From Boseongicola sp. H5 (GTDB lineage: Bacteria > Pseudomonadota > Alphaproteobacteria > Rhodobacterales > Rhodobacteraceae): DNA of 64,000 bases. The position numbers were made by a program, and so were the translations under genes. The stretch covers positions 248,001 through 312,000 of the forward strand of contig JACNMN010000004.1 of NCBI GenBank assembly GCA_020622165.1, written 5' to 3'. The notes beneath the pieces were generated by a model. The model was given only the letters and a program-made list of their open reading frames with translations. It was not told the DNA's origin and ran no database searches. Shown here in pieces: positions 1-8,215 of this stretch (within the stretch, counting starts at the first letter, position 1; the number at the start of each line of letters is the position of its first letter).

Positions 1-584
1 AGGGTGTCGTCGCCTTCGCCCCCGTTCAGCGTATCGTCGCCGAACCCGCCAAACAGGCTGTCATCGCCGGCCTCGCCGTTCATCAGGTCCGCACCGCCGT
101 CGCCCTGAAGCGAATCATCCCCGCCATTGCCGTTCATCGTGTCATCGCCGGTGCCGCCCAGAAGGGTGTCTTCGCCGAACCCGCCGCGCATTTCGTCGGC
201 ACCCTGACGGCCGAACATCACATCGGCACCCAGACTTCCACCAAGACTGTCATTGCCGAGCCCGCCATCGATCGTGTCGTTGCCGAGCCCGCCATTCAGG
301 CTGTCATTGCCGGTTTCGCCCAGAATGCCGTCATCGCCGTCTCCGGCGAAGACGGTATCACTGCCGCCGCCGGCCTCGATCTTGTCGGAGCCGTCCGAGC
401 CGAAGATGCGCTCGGAAAGGTCGGAGCCGCTGATATCTCCGCCGGTCTCCGGTGCGTTCAGGTCGGGGCCTCTCCCGTTGTTCTGGTCGGAGGTTTCATT
501 GTCGTTGTCATCATCGCCTGAAAAGACCTCGCTGACCAGAAACCCGACCAACAAGAGCGACAGAAATCCGCCAGCACCCAACAT
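1..584 (-). CDS. RTX calcium-binding repeat protein, partial (C-terminus outside window)
   Basis: 194 codons are visible, reading off the window edge with no stop. The protein opens with a short hydrophobic stretch (about residues 2-20, GFLSLLLVGFLVSEVF), then an acidic linker rich in Asp and Asn, then many glycine/aspartate nonapeptide repeats of the GGxGxDxxx type (for example GGLGNDTIDGGLGNDSLGG). Such repeats fold as calcium-loaded beta rolls and are typical of proteins secreted by type I systems. The start is supported by a strong Shine-Dalgarno (AGGAAGGGA) 6-10 nt upstream. The N-terminal hydrophobic segment is unlike classical RTX substrates, whose only export signal is C-terminal. It is shared with the next gene, so the two look like tandem paralogues. 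No specific toxin or enzyme domain is visible in this part. Confidence 0.85.
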   Translation of the reverse strand, partial: MLGAGGFLSLLLVGFLVSEVFSGDDDNDNETSDQNNGRGPDLNAPETGGDISGSDLSERIFGSDGSDKIEAGGGSDTVFAGDGDDGILGETGNDSLNGGLGNDTIDGGLGNDSLGGSLGADVMFGRQGADEMRGGFGEDTLLGGTGDDTMNGNGGDDSLQGDGGADLMNGEAGDDSLFGGFGDDTLNGGEGDDT

Positions 585-929
585 GATAAATCCCTTCCTC
601 GTTACAACAGAAACAGCCAAGGATGGTGCAGACGCATGTGCAAATCGCGATGGTCGCATTGCGCTCCAAGACTGGCCCGGGCCTGCGGCATGCAGATTGG
701 CATCGACGCAGGTCGGGCAGGGGGAACCTATCAGGGATTAACAAAGAGTTAAGATCAAAAACGGCAAAAACCAGGCGGATGGCACCATAATTCGGCCCTA
801 TCGTTTCCTTATTGACGTCAATATTGTGGGCGGCGAAAAACTGTCCCGGATTGGCGTCGGGCCTCCCCGATCCGGCGTCACGAAATCGCGGGCAACCCGG
901 CCATTTTCGGGCTGCTGATTCTGTGCTGT
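585..929. other. Intergenic region between the two RTX genes
   Basis: No credible gene is seen. It should hold the promoter of the downstream RTX gene and the end of the upstream one. A weak hairpin (arms GCAGCCCG and CGGGTTGC on the minus strand, about 893-916) could terminate the upstream RTX gene. A 12-bp palindrome ATTGACGTCAAT lies near 811-822 and may be an operator, but nothing else supports that. Confidence 0.4.
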
Positions 930-2564
930 TCAGACCCCTTGCGAGGCCAGCGGCAAGTCGATCTGACGCAACGCAATGGTGCCAGGGTCAAGCCCTTGGG
1001 CACCATTGGCCTTCAGAACAAGTTCGCCGTTCAACAGAATATCGGCGCCGCTGCCGTCGGGAAAATCGACGACCGTAATGACGGGATCCGGCGTCAGAGC
1101 GGGGTCGAACATCACCTCGATCACATCTTCGGCCGGGTCGAAATCCGATATCAACGGAGCCTCCCCATCCGGGTCGATATAGGCGCCTGTCGTGACCGTG
1201 TCAGCACCTGCGCCCACAAAGATCAGGTCGTCGGTCCCGGCCATGATGATGTCATCCCCCGCGCCACCGTCCAGCACATCGCCTTCATCCTCGTCGAACG
1301 GGCCGAACATGTTGCTTTCGCTGGAAAAAGTACCATCGAGCCGGTCGTTGCCCGCGCCACCTTCCAGTGTGTCGGCGCCAAAGCCGCCTTGCAGGTGGTC
1401 GTCTCCGTCGTCGCCCTGCAGCGCATCGTCTCCGTCGCCGCCGAAGAGCATGTCGTCATCCGCGCCGCCTGCGGCGTCGTCGTCCCCGTCGCCGCCGGCC
1501 AGCAGATCGCGGCCCGCGCCGCCGCGCAGCACATCGTTGCCCGCATCGCCGTAGAGTTCGTCATGCCCTGAGGCACCCTCCAGGCTGTCGTCGCCGTCAT
1601 CTCCGAAAATCGCGTCGTTCCCAGAGTGGCCGACAAGCCGGTCGTCGCCCGGCCCGGCGGTCAGCGCATCGGGTCCGCCGCGCCCGAAGATGTCAGACAA
1701 TTCTTCGCGGGCGCGCAGCATGTCGTTCGCCGTTCCGCCATCCATAAGGTCGTCGCCTTCAGCGGCATCCGGTGTCGCGCCGTCCTCCTCGCCCGGCAGA
1801 TGGCCGTCGCCGTCCACTATGGCCTCGCCCCCGGCATCGAGGGCCACCAGCGCGATGTCATCCATGCTGACCCCGGTGGTGCCGTTCAGAACCGCCATGA
1901 CCACATCGGCCGACCCGACCACGGTGCTGCCCGGAATGCTGTCCGTGTCCAGCGTGATATCCGGCAAGTCGTCGGCTGTAGCGTCGAACTCAAGCACCAG
2001 CCTGTCCACGCCCGGCTGGAAATCGACGATTTCCGGCGCGGGCTGATCCGGGTCTTCGTCCGCGTCAAAGACGGTGTAGAAGCGATCGCTTCCATCTCCA
2101 CCCGTGGCTGTGTCGCCCGTGGTCAGAACCAGATCGTCGTCGCCATCGCCGCCGTCCAGACTGTCGGCGCCCTCTCCGCCATTGAGCCAGTCCATACCCT
2201 GCCCGCCGGAAAGGCTGTCATCGCCGTCTTCGCCCTCCAGCACGTCATCCCCGGCCCCGCCTTCCAGTGTGTCGTCGCCGTCGCGGCCGAACATGTCGTC
2301 ATTGCCGCCAAGTCCGCGAAGGAGATCGCCAAGCCGGGACCCATGGATCGAATCATTTCCATCCGTGGCGTCCGCGCCGGTGGTATCGCCATCCGGCTCG
2401 CGGATGAAATCCCCGTCGTCGGAGGTCGCGGCGTCGCTTTCCGACGTGTCGGTACCACCGTCCGGGGTCGGTTTGTCCCGATCGCCATCGTCCTGATCCG
2501 CCAGAAGGCCGCCAACGGCCACGCCGGAGCAAAGAAGGGCAATCAAACCAGTAGCAAACAACAT
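930..2564 (-). CDS. RTX calcium-binding repeat protein with two repeat blocks
   Basis: 544 residues. It starts with a hydrophobic segment (MLFATGLIALLCSGVAVGG), then an acidic Asp/Thr linker, a block of GGxGxD repeats (about residues 75-160), a non-repeat beta-type module (about 165-270, containing IVDFQPGVDRLVLEFD), a second repeat block (about 285-420), and a second copy of the same kind of module at the C-terminus (LISDFDPAEDVIEVMFD). The body therefore appears internally duplicated. RTX repeats bind calcium and usually belong to secreted or surface proteins; no catalytic domain is visible. I chose the ATG at 2564 because an AAGGAT Shine-Dalgarno lies just upstream and the hydrophobic N-terminus then matches its paralogue. 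Longer in-frame starts up to 2777 lack these supports. The function of the hydrophobic segment (anchor or signal) is uncertain. Confidence 0.85.
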   Translation of the reverse strand: MLFATGLIALLCSGVAVGGLLADQDDGDRDKPTPDGGTDTSESDAATSDDGDFIREPDGDTTGADATDGNDSIHGSRLGDLLRGLGGNDDMFGRDGDDTLEGGAGDDVLEGEDGDDSLSGGQGMDWLNGGEGADSLDGGDGDDDLVLTTGDTATGGDGSDRFYTVFDADEDPDQPAPEIVDFQPGVDRLVLEFDATADDLPDITLDTDSIPGSTVVGSADVVMAVLNGTTGVSMDDIALVALDAGGEAIVDGDGHLPGEEDGATPDAAEGDDLMDGGTANDMLRAREELSDIFGRGGPDALTAGPGDDRLVGHSGNDAIFGDDGDDSLEGASGHDELYGDAGNDVLRGGAGRDLLAGGDGDDDAAGGADDDMLFGGDGDDALQGDDGDDHLQGGFGADTLEGGAGNDRLDGTFSSESNMFGPFDEDEGDVLDGGAGDDIIMAGTDDLIFVGAGADTVTTGAYIDPDGEAPLISDFDPAEDVIEVMFDPALTPDPVITVVDFPDGSGADILLNGELVLKANGAQGLDPGTIALRQIDLPLASQGV

Positions 2565-3001
2565 CGTTTTATCCTTGGACGGAACCATCACCAAGTCGGA
2601 CAGGAAAGAGAGAAGGTTCGCCGTTCTGGCGATGCCATGCAGGGGGCGCGACGTATCGCATAGGCCAGTGTCGACGAAGCGACCGGCAGCACCACAACAG
2701 CACCTGCCACTTTGTCCGGGACACCATTTCAAAACCCTGAAGGGCCAAAGAGAATCTCTAGCGCATTTGAAGATCAATTACGTTAACTTCGCCGATAGTC
2801 GGCGGAGTTTCTTTCAGTTTGGTTAATCCATCCGCCGATATCGCGATGCTCGGCCGCGGTTCGACTTGGCACTTTCCTTTCCATGGAAAACCGCCTATAT
2901 GCGCGCATCCATCCGGACGGGTGGCTACATCTCCACGGGCCCTGCTGGACGACATCCCGGCTTGCGCCATTCCTTTTTCCCTAGCCTTCAAGGAGACCCC
3001 G
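2565..3001. other. Divergent intergenic region, RTX gene / rpsO
   Basis: No gene is supported. It must contain the minus-strand promoter of the RTX gene and the plus-strand promoter and leader of rpsO. A small hairpin with arms CGCCGA and TCGGCG (2790-2804) is followed by a T-rich stretch. A strong Shine-Dalgarno (AAGGAG) precedes rpsO. Confidence 0.4.
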
Positions 3002-3271
3002 ATGTCGATTACAGCCGAAGAAAAAGCCCGCGTGATGGGCGAATATGCCACCAAGGACGGCGACACAGGATCGCCCGAAGTACAGGTTGCTATCCTCAGC
3101 TCCCGGATCGCGACGCTGACGGAGCACTTCAAGACCCACAAGAAGGACAACCATTCCCGCCGTGGTCTGTTGATGATGGTCGCCCAGCGCCGCAAGCTGC
3201 TCGACTATCTCAAGTCCAAGGATGAGGCGCGCTATCAGTCGCTGATCGAACGCCTGGGCCTGCGCCGCTAG
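3002..3271 (+). CDS. rpsO: 30S ribosomal protein S15
   Basis: 89 residues, the usual S15 length. S15 binds the central domain of 16S rRNA early in 30S assembly. The sequence contains the family hallmarks TGSPEVQVA near the N-terminus, [19 protein letters not shown] in the middle and RRKLLDYLK near the C-terminus. An AAGGAG Shine-Dalgarno lies 7 nt upstream of the ATG, which excludes the longer in-frame reading from 2819. It is followed by a rho-independent terminator and then pnp. The rpsO-pnp order is conserved widely in bacteria, and the terminator suggests pnp is made partly by read-through or from its own promoter. Confidence 0.98.
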   Translation: MSITAEEKARVMGEYATKDGDTGSPEVQVAILSSRIATLTEHFKTHKKDNHSRRGLLMMVAQRRKLLDYLKSKDEARYQSLIERLGLRR

Positions 3272-3298
3272 ACCGGCCCTCTCGACAAGTACCGGAAT

Positions 3299-3334
3299 GC
3301 CCCGCACCAGAACGGTCGCGGGGTTTTTCTTTTC
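3299..3334 (+). terminator. Rho-independent terminator after rpsO
   Basis: GC-rich stem with arms CCCCGC (3300-3305) and GCGGGG (3318-3323), followed directly by a T-rich tail (3324-3333). It sits 28 nt after the rpsO stop. Confidence 0.85.
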
Positions 3335-3483
3335 TCCGCTGGGGCCTGGAAACTCAGGCGATCCGCGGGTTGAATCCCCGCCGAAGCTCCTTCGGGCCGG
3401 TCCTTGCCCCGGTGTTCGGGCGACGCACCTTCCCAAAGCGGGCGTTCTCCTGTATGGCCGCAGAATCTGAAATCCGGCGCCCG

Positions 3484-3534
3484 GACCCCAGCGCCCGACA
3501 AAGAAGATACCGGGGTCAGGGGGAATTCGCCCCC
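3484..3534 (+). promoter_or_regulatory. Stem-loops in the pnp leader
   Basis: Two adjacent inverted repeats lie just upstream of pnp: GACCCC (3484-3489) with GGGGTC (3512-3517), and GGGGG (3519-3523) with CCCCC (3530-3534). In E. coli the pnp leader hairpin is cut by RNase III as part of PNPase autoregulation. Position here is consistent with such a role, but function is inferred. Confidence 0.4.
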
Positions 3535-3570
3535 TATGCAATGGCCACTGGGCCAAAACAGGAACCGTAG

Positions 3571-5706
3571 ATGTTTAATGTAACGACGAAATCGATGGAG
3601 TGGGGGGAAGAGACCCTCACCTTGGAAACGGGCAAGGTCGCCCGTCAGGCAGATGGCTCCGTCATCGCCACGCTTGGTGAAACCTCGGTCATGGCCAACG
3701 TGACCTTCGCCAAGGAACCCAAACCGGGGCAGGATTTCTTCCCGCTCACCGTACACTATCAGGAAAAATACTATGCCGCGGGCAAGGTGCCCGGCGGCTT
3801 TTTCAAGCGCGAGGCGCGTCCGACCGAAAAAGAGACGCTGACCGCCCGCCTGATCGACCGCCCGATCCGCCCGCTTTTCGTTCCGGGCTTCAAGCATGAA
3901 GTGCTGGTGATGTGCACCGTGCTCAGCCACGATCTGGTCAACGACCCCGACATGGTCGCGATGATCGCCACCTCCGCGGCGCTGACCATTTCCGGGGCGC
4001 CCTTCATGGGCCCGATCGCGGCTTGCCGTGTGGGCTTCGAGGATGGTGAATACATCCTGAACCCGACGGTCGATGACATGCACCAGCTGCGCATGAACCC
4101 CGATCAGCGTCTGGACCTTGTCGTTGCCGGCACCAAGGACGCGGTGATGATGGTGGAATCCGAAGCTTACGAGCTGAGCGAGGCTGAAATGCTCGGCGCG
4201 GTGAATTTCGCCCATGAGCAGATCCAGCCCGTGATCGACCTGATCATCTCACTGGCGGAAGACGCGGCCAAGGAGCCCTTCGACTTCCAGCCGCCGGATT
4301 ACTCCGAGCTCTACGCCGCCGTGAAAGCCGCCGGCGAGGACAAGATCCGCGCCGCCTATGCCATCACGGACAAGCAGGAGCGCACCACCGCAGTTTCCGA
4401 CGCCAAGGCCGCGATCAAAGACGCCTTGACCGAAGAGCAGCTTGAAGACCCGAACCTTGGCTCGGCACTGAAAAAGCTCGAAGCGTCCATCCTTCGCGGT
4501 GACGTGGTCAAGACCGGCAAGCGCATCGACGGGCGCGCGCTCGATACCGTGCGGCCGATCGTCTCCGAGGTTGGCCTTTTGCCGCGGACCCATGGCTCGG
4601 CGCTCTTCACCCGCGGGGAAACCCAGGGTCTCGTCGTGACCACCCTTGGCACCGGCGACGACGAGCAGATGATCGACGCGCTGAACGGCACCTACCGGTC
4701 GAACTTCCTGCTGCATTACAACTTCCCGCCCTATTCGGTCGGTGAAGCCGGTCGCGTGGGCCCTCCGGGCCGTCGTGAGATCGGTCACGGGAAGCTTGCA
4801 TGGCGCGCCCTGCAGGCGGTTCTGCCCGCCCCCACCGACTTCCCCTACACCATCCGCTTGGTCTCGGAGATCACGGAATCGAACGGCTCCTCCTCCATGG
4901 CGTCCGTCTGTGGCGGATCGCTGTCGATGATGGATGCGGGTGTGCCGCTGAAAGCGCCGGTTGCGGGCGTCGCCATGGGCCTGATCCTCGAAGATGACGG
5001 CTCCTACGCGGTTCTGACGGATATCCTCGGCGATGAGGACCATCTGGGGGACATGGACTTCAAGGTGGCCGGTACCGAGAACGGCATCACAAGCCTGCAG
5101 ATGGACATCAAGGTTGCGGGCATCACGCCCGAGATCATGGAGAAGGCGCTGGCCCAGGCCAAGGAGGGTCGGCTGCACATTCTGGGCGAGATGGCCAAGG
5201 CGCTGACCGAGGGCCGGCAGGAGTTCTCCGCCCATGCGCCCCGCATCGAAACGATGACCGTCCCCACGGACAAGATCCGCGAAGTGATCGGATCGGGTGG
5301 CAAGGTGATCCGCGAGATCGTGGAAACCTCGGGCGCCAAGGTCGACATCAACGATGACGGCGTGATCAAGATCGCATCCGCCAATGCCGACTCGATCCAG
5401 AAGGCCTACGACATGATCCATTCGATCGTGGCCGAGCCTGAGGAAGGCAAGGTCTACAAGGGCAAGGTCGTCAAGATCGTCGATTTCGGCGCCTTCGTGA
5501 ACTTCTTCGGCAAGCGCGACGGGCTAGTTCATGTCAGCCAGATCGAAAACCGCCGGTTGAACCATCCCTCCGACGTCCTGAAAGAGGGCCAGGAGGTCTG
5601 GGTCAAGCTTCTGGGCTTCGACGATCGCGGCAAGGTCCGTCTGGCCATGAAGATGGTCAATCAGGAAACCGGCGAGGAACAAGCCAAGGAAGATGCCGCA
5701 GAATAG
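3571..5706 (+). CDS. pnp: Polyribonucleotide nucleotidyltransferase (PNPase)
   Basis: 711 residues, full length for the family. PNPase is a trimeric phosphorolytic 3'-5' exoribonuclease and degradosome component in the cytoplasm. Visible domains in order: first RNase PH-like domain ([40 protein letters not shown]), a helical linker, second catalytic RNase PH domain ([47 protein letters not shown]), a KH domain with its [10 protein letters not shown] loop, and a C-terminal S1 RNA-binding domain ([27 protein letters not shown]). The start has an AGGAA motif a few bases upstream, and no longer in-frame start is plausible. It lies after rpsO, with leader hairpins between and a strong terminator after it. 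Confidence 0.98.
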   Translation: MFNVTTKSMEWGEETLTLETGKVARQADGSVIATLGETSVMANVTFAKEPKPGQDFFPLTVHYQEKYYAAGKVPGGFFKREARPTEKETLTARLIDRPIRPLFVPGFKHEVLVMCTVLSHDLVNDPDMVAMIATSAALTISGAPFMGPIAACRVGFEDGEYILNPTVDDMHQLRMNPDQRLDLVVAGTKDAVMMVESEAYELSEAEMLGAVNFAHEQIQPVIDLIISLAEDAAKEPFDFQPPDYSELYAAVKAAGEDKIRAAYAITDKQERTTAVSDAKAAIKDALTEEQLEDPNLGSALKKLEASILRGDVVKTGKRIDGRALDTVRPIVSEVGLLPRTHGSALFTRGETQGLVVTTLGTGDDEQMIDALNGTYRSNFLLHYNFPPYSVGEAGRVGPPGRREIGHGKLAWRALQAVLPAPTDFPYTIRLVSEITESNGSSSMASVCGGSLSMMDAGVPLKAPVAGVAMGLILEDDGSYAVLTDILGDEDHLGDMDFKVAGTENGITSLQMDIKVAGITPEIMEKALAQAKEGRLHILGEMAKALTEGRQEFSAHAPRIETMTVPTDKIREVIGSGGKVIREIVETSGAKVDINDDGVIKIASANADSIQKAYDMIHSIVAEPEEGKVYKGKVVKIVDFGAFVNFFGKRDGLVHVSQIENRRLNHPSDVLKEGQEVWVKLLGFDDRGKVRLAMKMVNQETGEEQAKEDAAE

Positions 5707-5733
5707 CGTGCAGATTCATTGCAAAGAACTGGG

Positions 5734-5760
5734 AACCCCGGCCGCGTGCCGGGGTTTTCC
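5734..5760 (+). terminator. Rho-independent terminator after pnp
   Basis: Nine-base-pair stem with arms AACCCCGGC (5734-5742) and GCCGGGGTT (5748-5756), then a short T run. It lies 27 nt after the pnp stop. Confidence 0.9.
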
Positions 5761-5867
5761 ATTTGCCGCACTGACTTAAAAGTGACGTGCCGGAGCCTTG
5801 CCCAGACGCACGATTATCGTGAATATGCCCTGATTGACGCTACCCAGTCGCTTATTGAGGTCGACCC

Positions 5868-6479
5868 ATGCTTACCCGCCGCCATTTCATCATGACCGCC
5901 GCCGCGATGGCTGCGACGCCCGTTTTCGGGCAGGACGCCGTCGGTTTCGACGACACGGTGGTCCGCCGGCCTGCTCAAGGCCCTAACCCCTGGGGATTGC
6001 ATGAACGCTTCATGCCGACCGTGGTGCAGGCCCGCGCGGGGCTGAACCCCGGTGATCTGCACGTTGATCCCGTTGCGAGATATCTTTACCTGATCCGCGA
6101 AGACGGACAGACGGCGTTGCGCTATGGCGTGGCCGTCGGTCGCTCGGGCCTGCAAAGCCCGGGAACCTACACCATTCGCCGCAAGGTGGAATGGCCCAAC
6201 TGGCGCCCGACCGACGCGATGATCGCGCGCGAACCCGAGGTTTATGCGCAATACGCCGATGGCGTCCAAGGCGGCCCGGACAACCCGCTCGGCGCGCGTG
6301 CGCTCTACCTCTATGAAGGCAACCGCGACACCTATCTGCGGATTCACGGCACGCCGCAGCCTTGGTCCATCGGAACATCGGCCTCATCGGGGTGTGTGCG
6401 CATGGTCAATGAACATGTGATTGACCTTTACCCGCGCGTTCCGATGGGCACCCGCGTCACGCTGCACGCCCCTGTCTGA
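5868..6479 (+). CDS. L,D-transpeptidase (YkuD family), periplasmic
   Basis: 203 residues. It begins with a signal sequence (MLTRRHFIMTAAAMAATPVFGQ, possibly Tat-type because of the RRHF motif) and is therefore expected in the periplasm. The C-terminal half is a YkuD catalytic domain: LRIHGTPQPWSIG, then SSGCVRM with the catalytic cysteine in the SxGCxR motif. Members form 3-3 cross-links in peptidoglycan or attach proteins to it. Alphaproteobacterial genomes carry many copies, so the exact substrate cannot be assigned. A GAGGT ribosome-binding site precedes the ATG. It is the last chromosomal gene before the tRNA-Pro integration site. Confidence 0.9.
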   Translation: MLTRRHFIMTAAAMAATPVFGQDAVGFDDTVVRRPAQGPNPWGLHERFMPTVVQARAGLNPGDLHVDPVARYLYLIREDGQTALRYGVAVGRSGLQSPGTYTIRRKVEWPNWRPTDAMIAREPEVYAQYADGVQGGPDNPLGARALYLYEGNRDTYLRIHGTPQPWSIGTSASSGCVRMVNEHVIDLYPRVPMGTRVTLHAPV

Positions 6480-6621
6480 CTGACGCAGCGGTCGGACGGC
6501 TGGAGCGCGGGATTCGCGCCGTTGCCGAACCTGTCCGGATAAGAGCTGAACCGCGCCATGAGGCCATCTGGTCCCGTGGGTGGAACCACGTTTTCAGATC
6601 TCGCCCATCTCATTGATAAAC

Positions 6622-6671
6622 TGGTCGGAGTGAGAGGATTCGAACCTCCGACCCCTGCCTCCCGAAGACAG
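6622..6671 (-). repeat. attL: 50-bp duplicated 3' end of tRNA-Pro
   Basis: Identical over 50 bp to 21315-21364. It includes the CCA end, the acceptor 3' strand, T arm, variable region and the 3' side of the anticodon arm, including the anticodon. The two copies diverge immediately outside (next bases GGGTT here, TGCTC at the right copy). This fragment has no 5' half, so it is not a functional tRNA. Confidence 0.95.
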
Positions 6672-6704
6672 GGGTTGTCCTTATTTATAAGGCCTAAGCC
6701 GAAC

Positions 6705-6800
6705 TACTTGCACGGAACATCCCGTAAACCATTGCAGAACATACGCAATTATATGCAAGCTTGCACGACTTGCACAAACAGTCTTGCACGCCATGCAAGC
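6705..6800. repeat. Left cluster of CTTGCA motifs (candidate integrase/excisionase arm sites)
   Basis: At least six copies of a CTTGCA(C/T) motif in both orientations lie within 100 bp of attL (starting near 6707, 6752, 6760, 6770, 6783 and 6793). The same motif recurs beside the integrase at 21259-21283. Clustering at both ends of the element fits arm-type binding sites for the tyrosine recombinase. Confidence 0.55.
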
Positions 6801-6825
6801 GGAGGCAAGAGGCCCTCGAAAATAG

Positions 6826-6885
6826 GTCAGTAATTCTGACGTTGGCCCGTTGCGGAGTGACAAAATCGTCATTCCGTGATATGGT
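6826..6885 (+). promoter_or_regulatory. Promoter and operator of the left operon
   Basis: A promoter-like pair GTGACA (6857-6862) and TATGGT (6880-6885) is separated by 17 bp. An inverted repeat CGGAGTGAC (6853-6861) / GTCATTCCG (6868-6876), 8 of 9 matching, overlaps it. A second perfect repeat GTCAG-N5-CTGAC lies just upstream (6826-6840). This looks like a repressed promoter driving the genes from 6974. The regulator that binds it is unknown. Confidence 0.5.
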
Positions 6886-6973
6886 GTAACAGATTTCAAC
6901 AGAGTGTCGGCGACACCGTTGAACGGGCGCAGTCGTGCCAAAAAACCATCCCTCCCATATCGAGGAAAAAGAC

Positions 6974-7249
6974 ATGTCCACATTGGTCATTACCAATGCC
7001 CAAATCGCGTCCGCGCTCAACATCGCAGACTCGACTTTTCGCTGCGCACGCCTCCTGTCCGCGCCGCGCGATCTGCCGTTCGACCGAATACCGGGCGTGC
7101 ATTCAGGTCAGAACCGCCAACGCGGCTACCATCTGCAACCGGTTTTGGAATGGCTGCGCCGCATCTGCCCGGAGCGCCTGACGCCGGAAGTTGAGCGCCG
7201 CATGTACGCGTTCGCTGCACAGAACCTTCAAGCAACGGAGGCAGCGTAG
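6974..7249 (+). CDS. AlpA/excisionase-like small DNA-binding protein
   Basis: 91 residues. The N-terminal part (ITNAQIASALNIADSTFRCARLL) reads as a helix-turn-helix, followed by a segment (LPFDRIPG then GYHLQPVLEWLRR) that matches the pattern of AlpA/MerR-like winged-helix proteins, where an aromatic/basic wing precedes a dVxxWL helix. Such proteins act as excisionases or activators of integrase genes in satellites and prophages. The ATG at 6974 has AGGAA 6 nt upstream and removes the implausible leader of the longer reading (6935). It is the first gene of a plus-strand operon and overlaps the next start by one base (TAGTG). Family assignment is from pattern only. Confidence 0.6.
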   Translation: MSTLVITNAQIASALNIADSTFRCARLLSAPRDLPFDRIPGVHSGQNRQRGYHLQPVLEWLRRICPERLTPEVERRMYAFAAQNLQATEAA

Positions 7250-7737
7250 TGTCCGACAATTTCAAAGATATCGTCTCGCGCAATAGCAATTTGCAGGCCG
7301 CATTTCATTCATTCACAGATAAGATCATCGCCGAGGCCAAGTCCGAATGGGGAATTGACCTCGATAAGGCCGCGCTCGCTGATCTTAGCGCCGTCAAAGT
7401 TGTCACGCTGAGCGGTGGCAACGAAGAGCTTGGCGACACATGGAAACAGGAACTGACTCAGACCAATGAAGACGTGAAGCGCGCAATTCAAATCCGAGAA
7501 CTGGCGGCGGCGTTCGCGGATGAAGAGCACGATCTTCATGACGCCGTAAAAGAGGAATGGGCGTCCTTGTCGATTCATCAGCGCATGGCGCGCGCGAGAA
7601 AAATGGACGCCGCCAAGAAAAAGCCTGAGCCGAAGGCGCAGCTTACCGATGCCGACCGCAAAGCAGTGGCGGAGTCTTTGAAGCATGTGCGAGGCGCGGA
7701 AAGAATCCGTCGCGCCCGTGAACTTGGAATTCAGTAG
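7249..7737 (+). CDS. Uncharacterised protein of the island
   Basis: 162 residues, starting with GTG whose first base is the last base of the previous stop, with GGAGG 7 nt upstream, so translation is probably coupled. The protein looks largely helical and charged. The C-terminal third is very basic (MARARKMDAAKKKPEPKAQ, then HVRGAERIRRARELGIQ), compatible with nucleic-acid binding. I do not recognise a family. Its place between an AlpA-like gene and a terminase-small-like gene suggests a role in the element's own life cycle. Confidence 0.75.
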   Translation: MSDNFKDIVSRNSNLQAAFHSFTDKIIAEAKSEWGIDLDKAALADLSAVKVVTLSGGNEELGDTWKQELTQTNEDVKRAIQIRELAAAFADEEHDLHDAVKEEWASLSIHQRMARARKMDAAKKKPEPKAQLTDADRKAVAESLKHVRGAERIRRARELGIQ

Positions 7738-7738
7738 A

Positions 7739-8215
7739 ATGGAAGAACCGGGCGCAGAGCCGTTAGGTGGCAGAAAAGAGCGTTTTGCACAATTGCTGGC
7801 GGGGGGCGGGCTGACTCAGCTTGAATGCTACTGCCGCAGCGCTGAGCCGCCTGTAGAGCCGTCTAACGGTCGCCAAGTGGCAGCGTCACGCCTCGCTTCA
7901 TCAGAGGCCGTATCGGCGCGTGTGGCGTTCTTGAAACGAATGAAGGTCGCTGACGCGGCCCCTTCTGACTCTATCGGTTCATCGTCATTCAACGCATTGA
8001 TGGACACCGTGTCGGAATCGTTGCGCCTCGCGATTGCTGCCTGCGAGCGCTACGGCGAGATAGCCCTGTCGTCACGCCTTCGCGCCACCCTTGTCCAGCA
8101 CTGTGGCCGTGTAGGTCGCGTGGAACGCCGCGCCGGGAAAGACGAAACCACGACGACGCAAACCGATGTTGATGCGGAGGGCATGTGGACGCGCATGCAG
8201 TGCAATTGTGAGTAA
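7739..8215 (+). CDS. Terminase small subunit-like protein
   Basis: 158 residues. The N-terminal half (KERFAQLLAGGGLTQLECYCRSA, a gap, then AASRLASSEAVSARVAFLKR) follows the layout of the helix-turn-helix domain of phage terminase small subunits (ERF..yl..g.t...AY..A....A.rL...~~V..Ri..L). Terminase small subunits recognise the packaging start site on phage DNA. No large subunit, portal or capsid gene is present on the island. Phage satellites carry a lone small terminase in exactly this way to redirect a helper phage's packaging motor. I chose the ATG one base after the previous stop; a longer in-frame ATG at 7685 would overlap the upstream gene by 53 bp. The C-terminal half is not recognised. 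Confidence 0.55.
   Translation: MEEPGAEPLGGRKERFAQLLAGGGLTQLECYCRSAEPPVEPSNGRQVAASRLASSEAVSARVAFLKRMKVADAAPSDSIGSSSFNALMDTVSESLRLAIAACERYGEIALSSRLRATLVQHCGRVGRVERRAGKDETTTTQTDVDAEGMWTRMQCNCE

Noticed and set aside
811-822. TGACGTCA palindrome as a specific regulator site
   Set aside because: Single short occurrence, no recognisable promoter at proper spacing, and no known bacterial regulator tied to it here.
6622-6671. A second tRNA-Pro gene
   Set aside because: Only the 3' 50 nt are present; no D arm or acceptor 5' strand. It is the left attachment site.
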